Source of the DNA: Aliishimia sp045106335
GTDB taxonomy: Bacteria; Pseudomonadota; Alphaproteobacteria; Rhodobacterales; Rhodobacteraceae
Direction: 5' to 3'
DNA: 57,129 nt
Assembly (NCBI GenBank): GCA_045106335.1
Contig: JBGCEM010000056.1
Coordinates: forward strand, 1 to 57,129
Below, piece by piece: positions 31,405-41,500 of the stretch; position 1 is the first letter of the stretch, and each line of letters opens with the position of its first letter. A program made the translations under genes and the position numbers. The notes under the pieces were generated by a model, which saw only the letters and a list, made by a program, of their open reading frames with translations, was not told where the DNA came from and did not search any database.

Positions 31405-32586
31405 ATGACAACCGACCCTCGTTTTGATCCGATTATCGACCGCCGCGGCAGCCACTGCGTCAAATGGGACAAGATGGAGGCAATCTATGGCGTACCCGCC
31501 GCGGATGGCTTGTCGATGTGGGTGGCCGATATGGATTTTCGCGCCCCGGATTGCATCCTGAAAGCAGTTCAGGATCAAGTCGATCACGGGATCATGGGTT
31601 ATTTCGGCGACGATAGCAAATACCGTGCCGCGATCCAGTGGTGGATGTCCCACCGCCATGGTTGGGATCTGGACCCAAACGCGATTTTCACGACGCATGG
31701 CTTGGTGAATGGAACGGGCCTGTGTGTGGATGCCTTTACGGCACCCAGGGATGGCGTGGTGTTGTTCACGCCGGTCTATCATGCTTTTGCGCGTGTTATC
31801 GAGGCCGCGGGGCGCGACGTTGTCGAATGCCAAATGGTAAACGAGGCCGGGCGCTATCGCATGGATTTTGACGCATATGATGCGCAAATGACCGGGCGCG
31901 AAACGATGGTCATTCTGTGCTCGCCACACAATCCAGGGGGCTGTGTCTGGACGCGCGAAGAGCTGCAAGGCGTTGCGGATTTTGCGCAGCGCCATGACCT
32001 TGTGCTGGTTTCGGACGAAATTCACCACGATCTGATCATGCCGGGTCACACCCACATCCCGATGACGGCAATTGACGGAATTGAAGACCGTTTGGTGATG
32101 ATGACGGCCACGACCAAGACGTTCAATATCGCCGGAAGTCATTCAGGTAATGTGATTATTCCGGATCCGAAGTTACGCGCGACATTCGCGGCACGGATGG
32201 CGGCTTTGGGTATTTCGGCCAACAGCTTCGGCCTCTTTATGGCAACGGCGGCCTATAGCCCTGAAGGCGCCGAGTGGGTCGACGGATTGTGCGCTTATCT
32301 TGACGGCAATCGCAAAATTTTTGATGCGGGGATCAATGCTATACCAGGGCTGCAGTCCATGGAATTGGGTGCGACCTACCTGTCCTGGGTTGATTTTTCG
32401 CGAACAGGTATGGCGATGGACGAATTCACGTCCCGGGTACAAAATAAGGCACGGATCGCCGTCAACCACGGGCCAACGTTTGGCACTGGGGGCGAGAATT
32501 TCCTGCGCTTTAATATCGCAACACCCCGTGCACGAATCCACGAAGCGGTCGCACGCATGGCAGACGCATTTTCTGACCTTCAATAG
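31405..32586 (+). CDS. PLP-dependent aminotransferase of the MalY/PatB (C-S lyase) family
   Basis: The 393-residue fold-type I enzyme probably cleaves cystathionine or a related C-S bond. The N-terminal DRRGSHCVKWDKMEAIYG, followed by LSMWVADMDFRAPDCI, is characteristic of the MalY/PatB group. The PLP-binding lysine is in TATTKTFNIAGSHSGNVI. CSPHNPGGCVWTREEL and LVLVSDEIHHDLIMPG are the aminotransferase I/II signatures. GGAGACCTCC lies just before the ATG at 31405. It is divergent from def. The substrate cannot be decided. Confidence 0.92.
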   Translation: MTTDPRFDPIIDRRGSHCVKWDKMEAIYGVPAADGLSMWVADMDFRAPDCILKAVQDQVDHGIMGYFGDDSKYRAAIQWWMSHRHGWDLDPNAIFTTHGLVNGTGLCVDAFTAPRDGVVLFTPVYHAFARVIEAAGRDVVECQMVNEAGRYRMDFDAYDAQMTGRETMVILCSPHNPGGCVWTREELQGVADFAQRHDLVLVSDEIHHDLIMPGHTHIPMTAIDGIEDRLVMMTATTKTFNIAGSHSGNVIIPDPKLRATFAARMAALGISANSFGLFMATAAYSPEGAEWVDGLCAYLDGNRKIFDAGINAIPGLQSMELGATYLSWVDFSRTGMAMDEFTSRVQNKARIAVNHGPTFGTGGENFLRFNIATPRARIHEAVARMADAFSDLQ

Positions 32587-32601
32587 ACCTGTTCGGGTCT
32601 A
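32584..32601. terminator. Short hairpin overlapping the MalY-type stop codon
   Basis: TAGACC and GGTCTA pair perfectly around a six-base loop; the first arm contains the stop codon. It lies in the 23-base gap between two converging genes and may act in both directions. Confidence 0.4.
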
Positions 32602-32609
32602 CAATAAAC

Positions 32610-33269
32610 TTACCCGCCAAAGGGCGCGCGCGTGATAACTTCGAAAGTGCCATCTTGACGCTGACCCAAAAGGCAAAGGCTGTCGATCCAAAGTTGCGTG
32701 TTTTGCAGCGGGGCCTGCGCGCATTCGATCTTTGCGCGGGCCGTCTCTTTGTCTTGCGCCGGGCCCGTCAGCGTCAAATGAAAACGGAATTGGTCCAAAA
32801 CATAAGGGTAACCCCATTTCTGCAACAAAGCCTCTTGGCGCGGCGTCAAAGTCGCCTTGCGACGGCGTGTTAGCTCATCTTGATTTGGAGGCGCGCGGTA
32901 TCCGTCCAAATCTTTGACACAACGGTCCGCAACTGCCTGTAATGACGTGTGTTCCTTTGGCGCAGTTAGGGCAAAAAACGCCCCCATTTGTTCTAGCGTC
33001 AAAGAGTCCAGCGCAAACGGACGGAAGTCGCAGCAAAGCTGCACCAAATCAGAAGCTAGCGCTGTGGCATGCTTATTTTCAGCCAAATGAAACGGCGCTT
33101 TGATTGTGCCGTGAAATCCGTATTTTCGAGGTCGCTGCGTTATGCTGGCTTGAAATTCGTCCATTTGTGCAACGCTTTGAGCGGAACGATTGTCCCAACC
33201 CAGCCACGCTGCCCCGAAATCGCCCCAGGCCCCATCAGGAACAACATATATCGCGAACCGCGTGTACAT
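32610..33269 (-). CDS. DUF1045 family protein (2H phosphoesterase-like)
   Basis: The 219-residue protein starts MYTRFAIYVVPDGAWGDFGA and carries two H-x-T/S type motifs: YGFHGTIKAPFHLAEN near residue 57 and FRFHLTLTGPAQDKE near 170. Two such motifs mark the 2H phosphodiesterase superfamily. DUF1045 members are often linked to phosphonate metabolism, but no phn gene is near. It begins one base after the stop of the hypothetical gene upstream. Confidence 0.85.
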   Translation of the reverse strand: MYTRFAIYVVPDGAWGDFGAAWLGWDNRSAQSVAQMDEFQASITQRPRKYGFHGTIKAPFHLAENKHATALASDLVQLCCDFRPFALDSLTLEQMGAFFALTAPKEHTSLQAVADRCVKDLDGYRAPPNQDELTRRRKATLTPRQEALLQKWGYPYVLDQFRFHLTLTGPAQDKETARAKIECAQAPLQNTQLWIDSLCLLGQRQDGTFEVITRAPFGG

Positions 33270-33270
33270 C

Positions 33271-33633
33271 TTAAGCGGAAAGCTTATCCTTACGGATCAA
33301 TGCAACAGGAATTTCTAGGTCAGAAACGAAATCACGCGGCGCGAAATCGGACACAGCCGTCATGCGTTTGAATTCGTATTGCATTTCGGCGCCCTCTTCC
33401 TGACTTGCAACAATCAAACACTGAAACAGCATCCGCGCGCCATCAAACAGCCCAACAAATCCGCGCAACTGGCGCGCATCTTCTAATGCAACAGAAAACC
33501 CGCTTTCCCACATGCGCAGCACACGGATATCACCGTCAGGCGTAACCAACCTTAGCTTGGATGCCTTTTTCAGACGTTTTGTCCGCGCCGCATCCAATCC
33601 GGCCTGAACTGCATCTGGGACATAGGTGCTCAT
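33271..33633 (-). CDS. Conserved hypothetical protein
   Basis: I do not recognise a family. From the ATG at 33633 (AAGGA nine bases upstream) it is a 120-residue cytoplasmic protein. It is strand-rich with LRLVTPDGDIRVLRMWESG and GFSVALEDARQLRGFVGLFD, and later DLEIPVALIRKDKLSA. No signal peptide or membrane segment. It is directly upstream of DUF1045 with a 1-base gap, so the pair is probably coupled and functionally related. Confidence 0.65.
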   Translation of the reverse strand: MSTYVPDAVQAGLDAARTKRLKKASKLRLVTPDGDIRVLRMWESGFSVALEDARQLRGFVGLFDGARMLFQCLIVASQEEGAEMQYEFKRMTAVSDFAPRDFVSDLEIPVALIRKDKLSA

Positions 33634-33738
33634 GTACTTTATCCTTAACAACCCCACCTATGTTGTGACCTGAAGTAATTGAATTTCAAGTTAAAAAATC
33701 CCAAGAAATTTGGCTTAAGCATGCCGCAACGCAGCACG

Positions 33739-33812
33739 TGTGCACAAGCGCAGAGCATTTGCGCTTAAGCAGGTATAGGTCTGGAATATGTTGTGACTTA
33801 TTGTGCACAAGC
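33739..33812. promoter_or_regulatory. Paired direct repeat upstream of the hydroquinone reductase gene
   Basis: TGTGCACAAGC occurs at 33739-33749 and again at 33802-33812, 63 bases apart (about six helical turns). Between them AAGCGCA and TGCGCTT form a hairpin at 33746-33766. The promoter of the gene at 33838 must lie here. Confidence 0.4.
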
Positions 33813-33837
33813 AGAATACATCAGCGGAGATATTTTA

Positions 33838-34812
33838 ATGGGCTTGCTCATCGACGGGGTCTGGCACGACACTTGGTACGATACGAAATCGTCAAACGGG
33901 AAATTTCAACGCTCAGTTGCAAAATTTCGAAGCTGGATCACCAAAGATGGCAGTCCAGGCCCAAGCGGCGCCGGGGGATTCGCAGCTGAAAGTGGGCGGT
34001 ATCATCTATACGTGTCGATGGCATGTCCCTGGGCGCATCGCACGCTGATCTTTCGCATCTTGAAAGGATTAGAATCGCATATTTCGATTTCCGTTGTGCA
34101 TCCTGATATGTTGTCGGAAGGTTGGACGTTCGAAGCGGATGGCGACGGTGCAACAGGGGATCACCTGTTTCATTCGCCTTTTGTACGCGACATTTATACC
34201 AGGGCAGATCCGCAATTTTCAGGCCGGGTGACCGTTCCTATCCTGTGGGATAAGAAAGCGCAGACAATTGTCAGCAATGAAAGCTCGGAAATTATCCGAA
34301 TGTTCAATTCTGCATTCGACTCAACGACTGGCAATGACCTGGATTTTTGGCCCGCCGATCAGCGAGACCAGATCGAAAAGGTGAATGCCAGAATCTACAG
34401 CGACGTGAACAATGGCGTTTACAAATGCGGTTTTGCGACGACCCAGTCAGCCTATGATGCAGCAGTGACACCGCTGTTTGAGACATTGGACTGGCTCGAA
34501 AACAGGTTGGGAAAGTCGCGCTATTTGATGGGCGCGCGCCAAACCGAGGCCGACTGGCGGCTTTTCACCACACTGGTGCGTTTTGATCCGGTCTATCACT
34601 TGCATTTCAAATGCAATCGAAAACGGATAGTGGATTACCCAAACCTCTGGGCCTACACCCGCGACTTATATCAAACGCCAGGCATCGCGCAGACCGTCAA
34701 TATGGCCCATATCGTGCGTCACTATCATTATAGCCATGACGGTATTAACCCGCATCGCATCATACCCATTAACCCAGACTTGGATTGGGCCGCGCCACAT
34801 GGGCGCAGCTGA
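33838..34812 (+). CDS. Glutathionyl-hydroquinone reductase (Xi-class GST)
   Basis: The 324-residue protein removes glutathione from glutathionyl-hydroquinones. The active-site cysteine is Cys63 in YHLYVSMACPWAHRTLIFRI, the CPWAHR hallmark of Xi-class enzymes. The C-terminal GST domain has NNGVYKCGFATTQSAYDAA and RQTEADWRLFTTLVRFD. The ATG at 33838 follows GGAG; the open frame starts farther upstream without a ribosome site. Ends at a strong hairpin shared with the converging receiver gene. Confidence 0.93.
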   Translation: MGLLIDGVWHDTWYDTKSSNGKFQRSVAKFRSWITKDGSPGPSGAGGFAAESGRYHLYVSMACPWAHRTLIFRILKGLESHISISVVHPDMLSEGWTFEADGDGATGDHLFHSPFVRDIYTRADPQFSGRVTVPILWDKKAQTIVSNESSEIIRMFNSAFDSTTGNDLDFWPADQRDQIEKVNARIYSDVNNGVYKCGFATTQSAYDAAVTPLFETLDWLENRLGKSRYLMGARQTEADWRLFTTLVRFDPVYHLHFKCNRKRIVDYPNLWAYTRDLYQTPGIAQTVNMAHIVRHYHYSHDGINPHRIIPINPDLDWAAPHGRS

Positions 34813-34831
34813 AGGCTGGTAGTAAGACGTT

Positions 34832-34864
34832 GAACCACTTGCCTTTTCAACAGACAAGTGGTTC
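34832..34864. terminator. Strong bidirectional hairpin
   Basis: GAACCACTTG and CAAGTGGTTC are perfect 10-base arms around a 13-base loop, placed between converging genes that end at 34812 and 34888. Confidence 0.7.
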
Positions 34865-34887
34865 AGGTTTCATAAGCGTAACAATGG

Positions 34888-35274
34888 TTACGCCTTAAGC
34901 CGCGTTTCTTCTTCACGCGGCAAAGCGTAGTGTTCCACCATCGCCGCAAGATCTTCTGGCGGCGTTGCCGATTGCACAAAAGCGCAAGCATTCGTTGCAT
35001 GCGAAAAGATCGATCCATCCGAAAAGAAGCGCGTGTTTGTCACGAAAATGACGCGCGTTTCTGGGCAGCGGTAATTCGCATAATCCGCGACAGCCAACGC
35101 AGATCCCCGTTGTAGGACAAGGTCCAAAATTATAACATCTGGGGCTTTGATATTGATTGTTCCAATTGCATGTTCTTGGCTCTCTGCCACCCGAACGCGC
35201 ATACCGCAGCGCTGTAGGTGACGTTGCCAAAGCAGACCTAATTCAGGTGCACTTTGTACTATTAATACGTCCAT
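34888..35274 (-). CDS. Receiver-domain protein with degenerate acidic pocket
   Basis: From the ATG at 35274 (GGAGGGA just upstream) this is a 128-residue stand-alone receiver domain. The phosphoacceptor Asp51 is in PDVIILDLVLQRGSALAV. The acidic pair at the start of strand 1 is replaced: MDVLIVQSAPELGLLWQRHL has Gln-Ser where Asp-Asp/Glu is expected. The conserved lysine late in the domain is also missing (AFVQSATPP). It may fold as a pseudo-receiver that is not phosphorylated in the usual way. It is divergent from cobC; no histidine kinase adjoins. Confidence 0.8.
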   Translation of the reverse strand: MDVLIVQSAPELGLLWQRHLQRCGMRVRVAESQEHAIGTINIKAPDVIILDLVLQRGSALAVADYANYRCPETRVIFVTNTRFFSDGSIFSHATNACAFVQSATPPEDLAAMVEHYALPREEETRLKA

Positions 35275-35489
35275 AGTCCCTCCGTGCTCGTTCAATTGCG
35301 GTAGCACATTCCCGCCCACTACTCTTCCCACGATGACCTTGTCGCTATAGAGGTTAATAGAGAATTAATTTAACTGTTTGGTTAATAAAATAGGGCAATT
35401 TTGAGCCAATTTGTGCCGATGTCGCTTGAAAAATGTGCACTTTTCCGTTTTCCACAGACGTGGGATATCATCTTATAAGGCCACTCTAT

Positions 35490-36455
35490 ATGGAGCAAGA
35501 GCAACTTAATGCCGCGCAACGTGATCATGGCGGTGGGTTGGATTCGGCGATTGCCAAATGGGGCGGAACGAGGGCAAGTTGGATCGATCTGAGCACAGGT
35601 ATTAACCCTGTTCCCTATTCACTACCTCAGGTTGAGAAATCCGACTGGACGGCTTTACCAGATCGCAACGCTCAAAATGCGCTGCTAATCGCTGCGCGCA
35701 CGTTCTGGAACGTCCCAGAGCAAGCAGATATTTTAGCCGCCCCAGGTGCATCGTCCCTCATTGCCGCGCTTCCCACAGTTATAGACGGGAAATCCGTGCA
35801 CGTCCCAACCCCGACTTACAATGAACACGCAGCCGCCTTCGAAGCGCGCGCCTGGAACTTGGTCGATCATCAAAGTGACGCCGATGTACAAGTTTTAGTT
35901 CATCCTAATAATCCAGATGGGCGGCTTTGGGATCTAAGCCAGCCGCATGCGAACGGACTTATCATTGACGAAAGTTTTGGCGACACTGTTCCTGCCACAT
36001 CACATATTGCGCGGACCCGCGGCCCAAATACAATTGTGCTTAAAAGTTTTGGAAAATTTTGGGGGCTGGCCGGTTTGCGCTTAGGCTTCGCGATTGGGTG
36101 CCCGTCCCTCATCGCTCAACTGTGCGACGCAATTGGGCCTTGGGCGGTGTCTGGGCCCGCGCTGCGGATTGGTGCAGTGGCACTTAATGATGCTGATTGG
36201 GCTGCGCAAACCCGTTCGCGCCTTAGATTGGATTCAGATCTCCTAGATGCGCTGATGCAACGTTCGGGCGCGACACTCTGTGGTGGGACAACCCTGTTTC
36301 GGCTTTATGAGGTCGCAGATGCGCAAGACGTTCAAAACCGTTTGGCCAAGCACCATATCTGGTCGCGTATCTTCCCTTATTCCTCTCGATGGATACGTCT
36401 GGGACATCCCCCAAGCCAAGCCTGGCCCCGTTTAGAAGCTGCCATTCAGGCATGA
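35490..36455 (+). CDS. cobC: Threonine-phosphate decarboxylase / CobC-type aminotransferase
   Basis: The 321-residue PLP enzyme supplies the aminopropanol-phosphate arm of cobalamin. It begins DHGGGLDSAIAKWGG, then WIDLSTGINPVPY, the usual CobC/CobD opening. LVHPNNPDGRLWDL and the PLP lysine region VLKSFGKFWGLAGLRLGFA are present. Start ATG 35490; the frame extends upstream to 35433 without a ribosome site. The stop overlaps the cobD start. I looked for a cobalamin riboswitch in the 215-base leader and saw none. Confidence 0.9.
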   Translation: MEQEQLNAAQRDHGGGLDSAIAKWGGTRASWIDLSTGINPVPYSLPQVEKSDWTALPDRNAQNALLIAARTFWNVPEQADILAAPGASSLIAALPTVIDGKSVHVPTPTYNEHAAAFEARAWNLVDHQSDADVQVLVHPNNPDGRLWDLSQPHANGLIIDESFGDTVPATSHIARTRGPNTIVLKSFGKFWGLAGLRLGFAIGCPSLIAQLCDAIGPWAVSGPALRIGAVALNDADWAAQTRSRLRLDSDLLDALMQRSGATLCGGTTLFRLYEVADAQDVQNRLAKHHIWSRIFPYSSRWIRLGHPPSQAWPRLEAAIQA

Positions 36456-37357
36456 GCCATGCTCTTATCCTTGTTTTGGCACTTCTCTTAGATGCGCTTT
36501 TGGGTGAGCCTCGCTGGCTTTGGACAAGGGTCCCGCATCCTGCTGTGTTGATGGGCCGGCCAATTGCTTGGGCAGACCGCGTCCTGAATAACGACACAAA
36601 ATGGATGGGATGCATCCTTATCAGCGCTTTGTGCTGTATTGGCTGGGGGATTGGGTTAAGCTTGAGCCTATTGGGGCCATGGATCGAAGTCATCGGAATC
36701 GCTATCTTGTTGGCTCAACGCTCTTTAACACAACATATCGAGGTCGTTGCGCGTGAGCTGCGCATGTCCTTGCCATCTGCGCGCCGTGCCACTCAGATGA
36801 TTGTCAGCCGCGATACAGCGCATATGGATGGGCCTCAATTGACACGATCCGCTTTAGAAAGTGGGGCCGAGAACCTTAGCGACGGCGTAATTGCCCCTGC
36901 GTTTTGGGCGCTATTGTTCGGCCTGCCTGGCATTGTCGTTTATAAAATAATCAACACAGCAGACAGCATGATTGGCTACAAAACGACCAAGCACGTCAAT
37001 TTCGGGTGGGCCACAGCGCGCTTAGATGATGTCGTGAATTGGGGTCCTGCCCGTTTGACCGCCGGACTGTTGTGGATCACTGGCGGCGCACGGGCGAACT
37101 GGCGACATATTATTGAAGACGCCCACAAACACAAATCCCCCAATGCAGGCTGGCCCGAGGCCGTGTTGGCGCGAACCCTAAATGTCGCGTTGGCCGGTCC
37201 CAGAATGTATCATGGGGTAATGCAAGACTTGCCTTGGGTGCATGAACCGGGCGAAAAAAAGGTCGGCCCAGCCCAAATCGAACAAGGCATTCATCAAATC
37301 TGGTCTGCCTGGAAGGTATTTGTAAGTATCAACTTGATATTGGTACTGTGTATGTGA
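36452..37357 (+). CDS. cobD: Adenosylcobinamide-phosphate synthase
   Basis: The 301-residue membrane protein (CbiB/CobD) attaches aminopropanol phosphate to adenosylcobyric acid. It has an N-terminal hydrophobic segment LILVLALLLDALLGEPRWLW, then PHPAVLMGRPIAWADR. The later SALESGAENLSDGVIAPAFW and NTADSMIGYKTTKHVNFGWA are the family signatures. The ATG at 36452 overlaps the cobC stop as ATGA. A lytic transglycosylase gene follows after 18 bases. Confidence 0.94.
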   Translation: MSHALILVLALLLDALLGEPRWLWTRVPHPAVLMGRPIAWADRVLNNDTKWMGCILISALCCIGWGIGLSLSLLGPWIEVIGIAILLAQRSLTQHIEVVARELRMSLPSARRATQMIVSRDTAHMDGPQLTRSALESGAENLSDGVIAPAFWALLFGLPGIVVYKIINTADSMIGYKTTKHVNFGWATARLDDVVNWGPARLTAGLLWITGGARANWRHIIEDAHKHKSPNAGWPEAVLARTLNVALAGPRMYHGVMQDLPWVHEPGEKKVGPAQIEQGIHQIWSAWKVFVSINLILVLCM

Positions 37358-37375
37358 TTCCTAGAAAGTGACCTT

Positions 37376-38539
37376 ATGCGGTTTTTCGCGCTTATTTGTG
37401 TGTGCCTTTTCTTGCCTCTGCCCAGCTTTGCAGCCTGTGGTGGAAATTTTATAAGCTTTGTAAACTCTTTGGAAGATGAGGCACAGTCCATTGGGTATCA
37501 GCCTGATCTGACACAACGCTTTTTCGCAAATGTACGCCAAGATCCGAAAGTCTTGAAAGCAGACCGGGCTCAGGGCGTGTTTCAAAAACCGTTTGTCGAA
37601 TTTTCGCGCCGTTTGATCTCCCAGCAACGCTTAAACAAGGGACGCGATCTTGGGCAACGTTACGACAGCGTTTTTAAGCGGATTGAACAAGAATACGGCG
37701 TTGACCGCGGCGTTTTGTTGGCGTTCTGGGCTTTTGAAACAGATTATGGGGCGTTTCAGGGGAACTTTAACACCCTCAATGCGCTGATCACACTTTCGCA
37801 TGATTGCCGTCGTCCGGACCTCTTTCGTCCCCAAGTATTTGCAGCGCTTGAATTATTTCGGCGCGGTGAGTTTGATCCGCAACGTACCACCGGAGCTTGG
37901 GCAGGTGAAATTGGCATGGTTCAAATGCTGCCAGGTGATATTTTGGAAAACGGGGTCGATGGCGATGGTGACGGTCATGTCCGGTTGAAAAGCTCTGCGA
38001 CAGATGCATTGGTCTCTGCTGGTAAAATGCTTCAACACTTTGGATGGTCGCGAAACCAACCTTGGCTTCAAGAGGTTCGCGTTCCTGACACTATGGATTG
38101 GTCGAATTCTGGATTGGCCACGCAAATGCACACGCAAGACTGGGCGCAGTTGGGGATTACGCCGCGTTCAGGTCAGTTGCCTGATCTCCCTGCATCTTTG
38201 ATCCTCCCACAAGGCCACAAGGGTCCTGCGTTTCTAGCCTATCCCAATTTTCGGGTTTATTTTGAATGGAACCAAAGCTTTACCTACGTTCTGACAGCGG
38301 CCTACTTTGCGACCCGCATAGAAGGCGCCAATCGGTATGACGAAAGGCAGCCGGACACGGGGTTGAGTGGCGATCAAATGAAACAGCTTCAGCGCAAATT
38401 AAAATCCATGGGACATGATGTTGGCAAAATTGATGGCATCCTGGGCGCGCGCACCAGAGCAGCCGTACAAATCGAACAAGCAAAGCGCGGTATGCCCGCC
38501 GACGCCTGGCCTACACCTGACTTTTTAAAACGGCTTTAA
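37376..38539 (+). CDS. Lytic murein transglycosylase (MltB family) with peptidoglycan-binding domain
   Basis: A 387-residue periplasmic enzyme. The signal peptide is RFFALICVCLFLPLPSFA. The catalytic glutamate is Glu121 in LLAFWAFETDYGAFQGN, then a typical AWAGEIGMVQMLP and DGDGHVRL. The C-terminal 60 residues (LSGDQMKQLQRKLKSMGHD, then TRAAVQIEQAK) form a PG_binding_1 domain. It cleaves glycan strands to anhydro-muropeptides. It is only 18 bases after cobD and may be read from the cob promoter. Confidence 0.93.
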   Translation: MRFFALICVCLFLPLPSFAACGGNFISFVNSLEDEAQSIGYQPDLTQRFFANVRQDPKVLKADRAQGVFQKPFVEFSRRLISQQRLNKGRDLGQRYDSVFKRIEQEYGVDRGVLLAFWAFETDYGAFQGNFNTLNALITLSHDCRRPDLFRPQVFAALELFRRGEFDPQRTTGAWAGEIGMVQMLPGDILENGVDGDGDGHVRLKSSATDALVSAGKMLQHFGWSRNQPWLQEVRVPDTMDWSNSGLATQMHTQDWAQLGITPRSGQLPDLPASLILPQGHKGPAFLAYPNFRVYFEWNQSFTYVLTAAYFATRIEGANRYDERQPDTGLSGDQMKQLQRKLKSMGHDVGKIDGILGARTRAAVQIEQAKRGMPADAWPTPDFLKRL

Positions 38540-38571
38540 ACAGGGCAGTCTTACCATCTTCGAAGCAGACT

Positions 38572-41500
38572 TTAAGCAACCAGGGTTTCGGCTTTCTTAA
38601 GGTCGACGCTGACGAGTTGGCTGACACCTTGCTCTTGCATCGTCACCCCGAACAACCGATCCATCCGCGCCATCGTAACCGCATGATGCGTAATAATTAA
38701 AAACCTTGTGTCGGTTTGGCGGCACATTTCATCCAGCAGGTCGCAGAACCGCGTGACATTGGCATCATCCAAGGGCGCATCGACTTCATCCAACACACAA
38801 ATAGGCGCAGGATTCGCCAAAAATACTGCAAAAATCAAAGCAAGCGCCGTCAAAGTCTGCTCGCCACCCGAAAGCAAGCTGAGCGTCGACAGCTTCTTGC
38901 CTGGCGGTTGGCACATGATTTCCAAACCGGCTTCAAGCGGATCGTCGCTTTCTACCATAACCAAGTTCGCCTCCCCGCCTGCAAATAAATGCCTGAACAG
39001 CAAAGAAAAATTGCTGTTTACCTGTTCGAAAGCGGTCAATAAGCGCTCTCGGCCCTCTTTGTTGAGGTTCGCGATGGCCGTGCGCAGCGTTTTGATCGCT
39101 TCTTCCAAATCTCCTTGCTCACGCTTCAGTGTATCATATTCGTCCTGCACCTCTTTAGCGTCTTCCTCAGCGCGCAGATTTACAGCACCCAACGCATCAC
39201 GTTGACGCTTTAGTCGGTTCACATCAGCCTCGAGCGTATCTGACCCCGGAATATCGTCGGGCGTAGTTTCCAAGTGCGTTAACAATTGGTTTGGCGTGAC
39301 CTGATGTTCTTCAGCGATTCGCTCTGCTGCCGCCGACGTGGTTTCGCGCGCAGCTTCCACCCGTGCTTCGGCCCGTGCTCGGGCCTCACGCGCATCAGAC
39401 GCCAAACGCTCTGCATCACGTTCTGTTTCTGACGCTGAACGCCGGGTACTTTCCCCAACGGACAAAGCATCGCTTGCAGCGGCTTTTCGCGCTTCTGCTT
39501 GTTTCAATTCTTGCAACAATGCGTCGCGTCTGGACGCAATATCTGCCGGAGCCACCTGAGCCTGTTCCAATTCAGTCTCTGACACGTCCCGCCGCTCTAT
39601 CAGTTCTGAAGAACGCGCAGAAGCCGTCACCAAACGATGTTTCCATCCGCTTAACTCTTTTGAAATCTCTTGGGTCCGCTTTGTGCGCGCTTCGCCCGTC
39701 CGACGCTCTTCATCCAACGCCGCGCGCCGTGACATCATCGTGATACGCGCGGCCTCGACCGTCATGCGCAAATCTTCAATTGCAGTGCGCGCATCCGTCA
39801 AATCTTCTAAAGTATTCAGCGCGGCTTCGGCGTCAGTAACTTGTTGGCGTGCGGCCATCGCCTCATCTTCGTGGCGCCGGACTGCAAGCCCTAAGCTTTC
39901 CAACTTTCCTTGCGCCAAAGTTCGATCCGCTTCAGCCCGGCTTAGCGCCCGACTGGCCTCGGCTACCATTTTATCCGCTTGTTTTCGCGCATGACGTGCT
40001 TCGCCATCTGCCACAGACGCCTCTTGCAAACGAAGCTTAAGCGCCTCATGCGCCTGCTCGGCAGCTTCCGCCCGAACGCCTGCATGTTCCAAGGATTGTT
40101 TCAACTCTTCCAAACGGTTCAATTGTTGCAAACGTAACGCCGCAGCCGAGGGTGCGTCTTCAGCCCAGGCTCGAAATCCATCCCAGCGCCAAAGATCCCC
40201 TTCTGTCGACACCAATCGCTGGCCTGGTTTCAATTCCGATTGCAGGGCCGCTGCATCCGCGACATCTGCCACGCCAATTTGCGCAATCCGACGGCGCAAA
40301 GCGTTTGGCACATCGACGTACAACCCCAATGGTTGAACATTCCCGGGCAAAGGTTGGTCGTGATCATATCGCGGCATAGGGGCCCAACCTGATGGGCCAT
40401 CGGACCCTACGATCGGTGCCCGCAAGTCATCCGCCAAAGCCGCCCCAAGCGCCTTTTCATACCCAGGCTTCACATTCAGGCTGTCTACGATCTGCCCGCC
40501 CTCAGCCGTGTCACGTTCTACCAATTTGGCCAACGCGCCGGCCTCTGCGCGCAGGGCATTAAGTTCACCCGAAGCCTCCGACCGCTCGGCCCGCGCATCC
40601 GCTTCGCGCGCTTGTGCATCCGCCCGGGCATCATCAGCGTTTTTCAAATCAACTTCAGCCTGATGCGCCATATCTGCTGCCTTGGTTTCCGCTTGCGCCG
40701 CGGTCGTGAAATCCGTTGCAGCTGTTTCCAAGGCGGTTTCGGCCGTTTTCATGGCCGCTTTTGCACGCAGCGCTTCGGCCTCGGCTTTGCGCTGAGTAGT
40801 TCGGCTGTCTTGCGCCAAACGAGCTGCTGATTGATGGCGCGCAGACAAGCGCGCAACATCTTCAGTTTGCTGACCCAGATCGGCCTCTCGGTCCTGCAAG
40901 ACTTGCGCCGCTTCAGCTGCTGCCTGCGTGGCTGCGTTCAGGGTGTCTGCGAAACCTTCGTTCGCTTTCGAAATTTCACAGGCTTCCCAGTCTAGCTGTT
41001 CTATCGTATTTTCAGCATCTGCGTTCAACTCTGCCTCGCGATCGATGTCACGACTCAACTGGATCACGCGCTTGCTCAGTGTCGCAATCAAATCGGTTGC
41101 CCGTTCTTCTTGCTCGATCAAGCTGTCACGCTGCACAGCCAAACGTTGGGCAAGAGCCGCAGCGATCGCTTCTTCTTCGCGCAAGCCAGGCAAAGTCTCT
41201 TCGGCTGTGGACAGCGCCTTAACCGCCTCGCGCAGGCGGGCTTCCGTTTGCGACGCAACCAAAAGGCGCGCGCGCAGCTCTTCTTCTGCAACCCCGCGCG
41301 CATCCTCAGCTTCGCGCCACCGCCGATACAGCAACATCCCTTCCGCACGACGCAGACCTGCGCCAATCTCACGATAGCGCGCAGCCTGTCGCACCTGTCG
41401 CGCAAGCTGTGCCAATTGATGGCCCAATTGTTCCAGCACGTCATCAACCCGTACTAAATTGGTTTCCGCCCCTTTCAGCTTCAATTCCGCTTCATGGCGA

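Noticed and set aside
30791..31411. Longer 206-residue start for def
   Set aside because: The extra 34 residues have no family similarity and run into the promoter of the divergent MalY-type gene.
35275..35489. Cobalamin riboswitch before cobC
   Set aside because: The leader is AT-rich and I could find no B12-box-like conserved segment.
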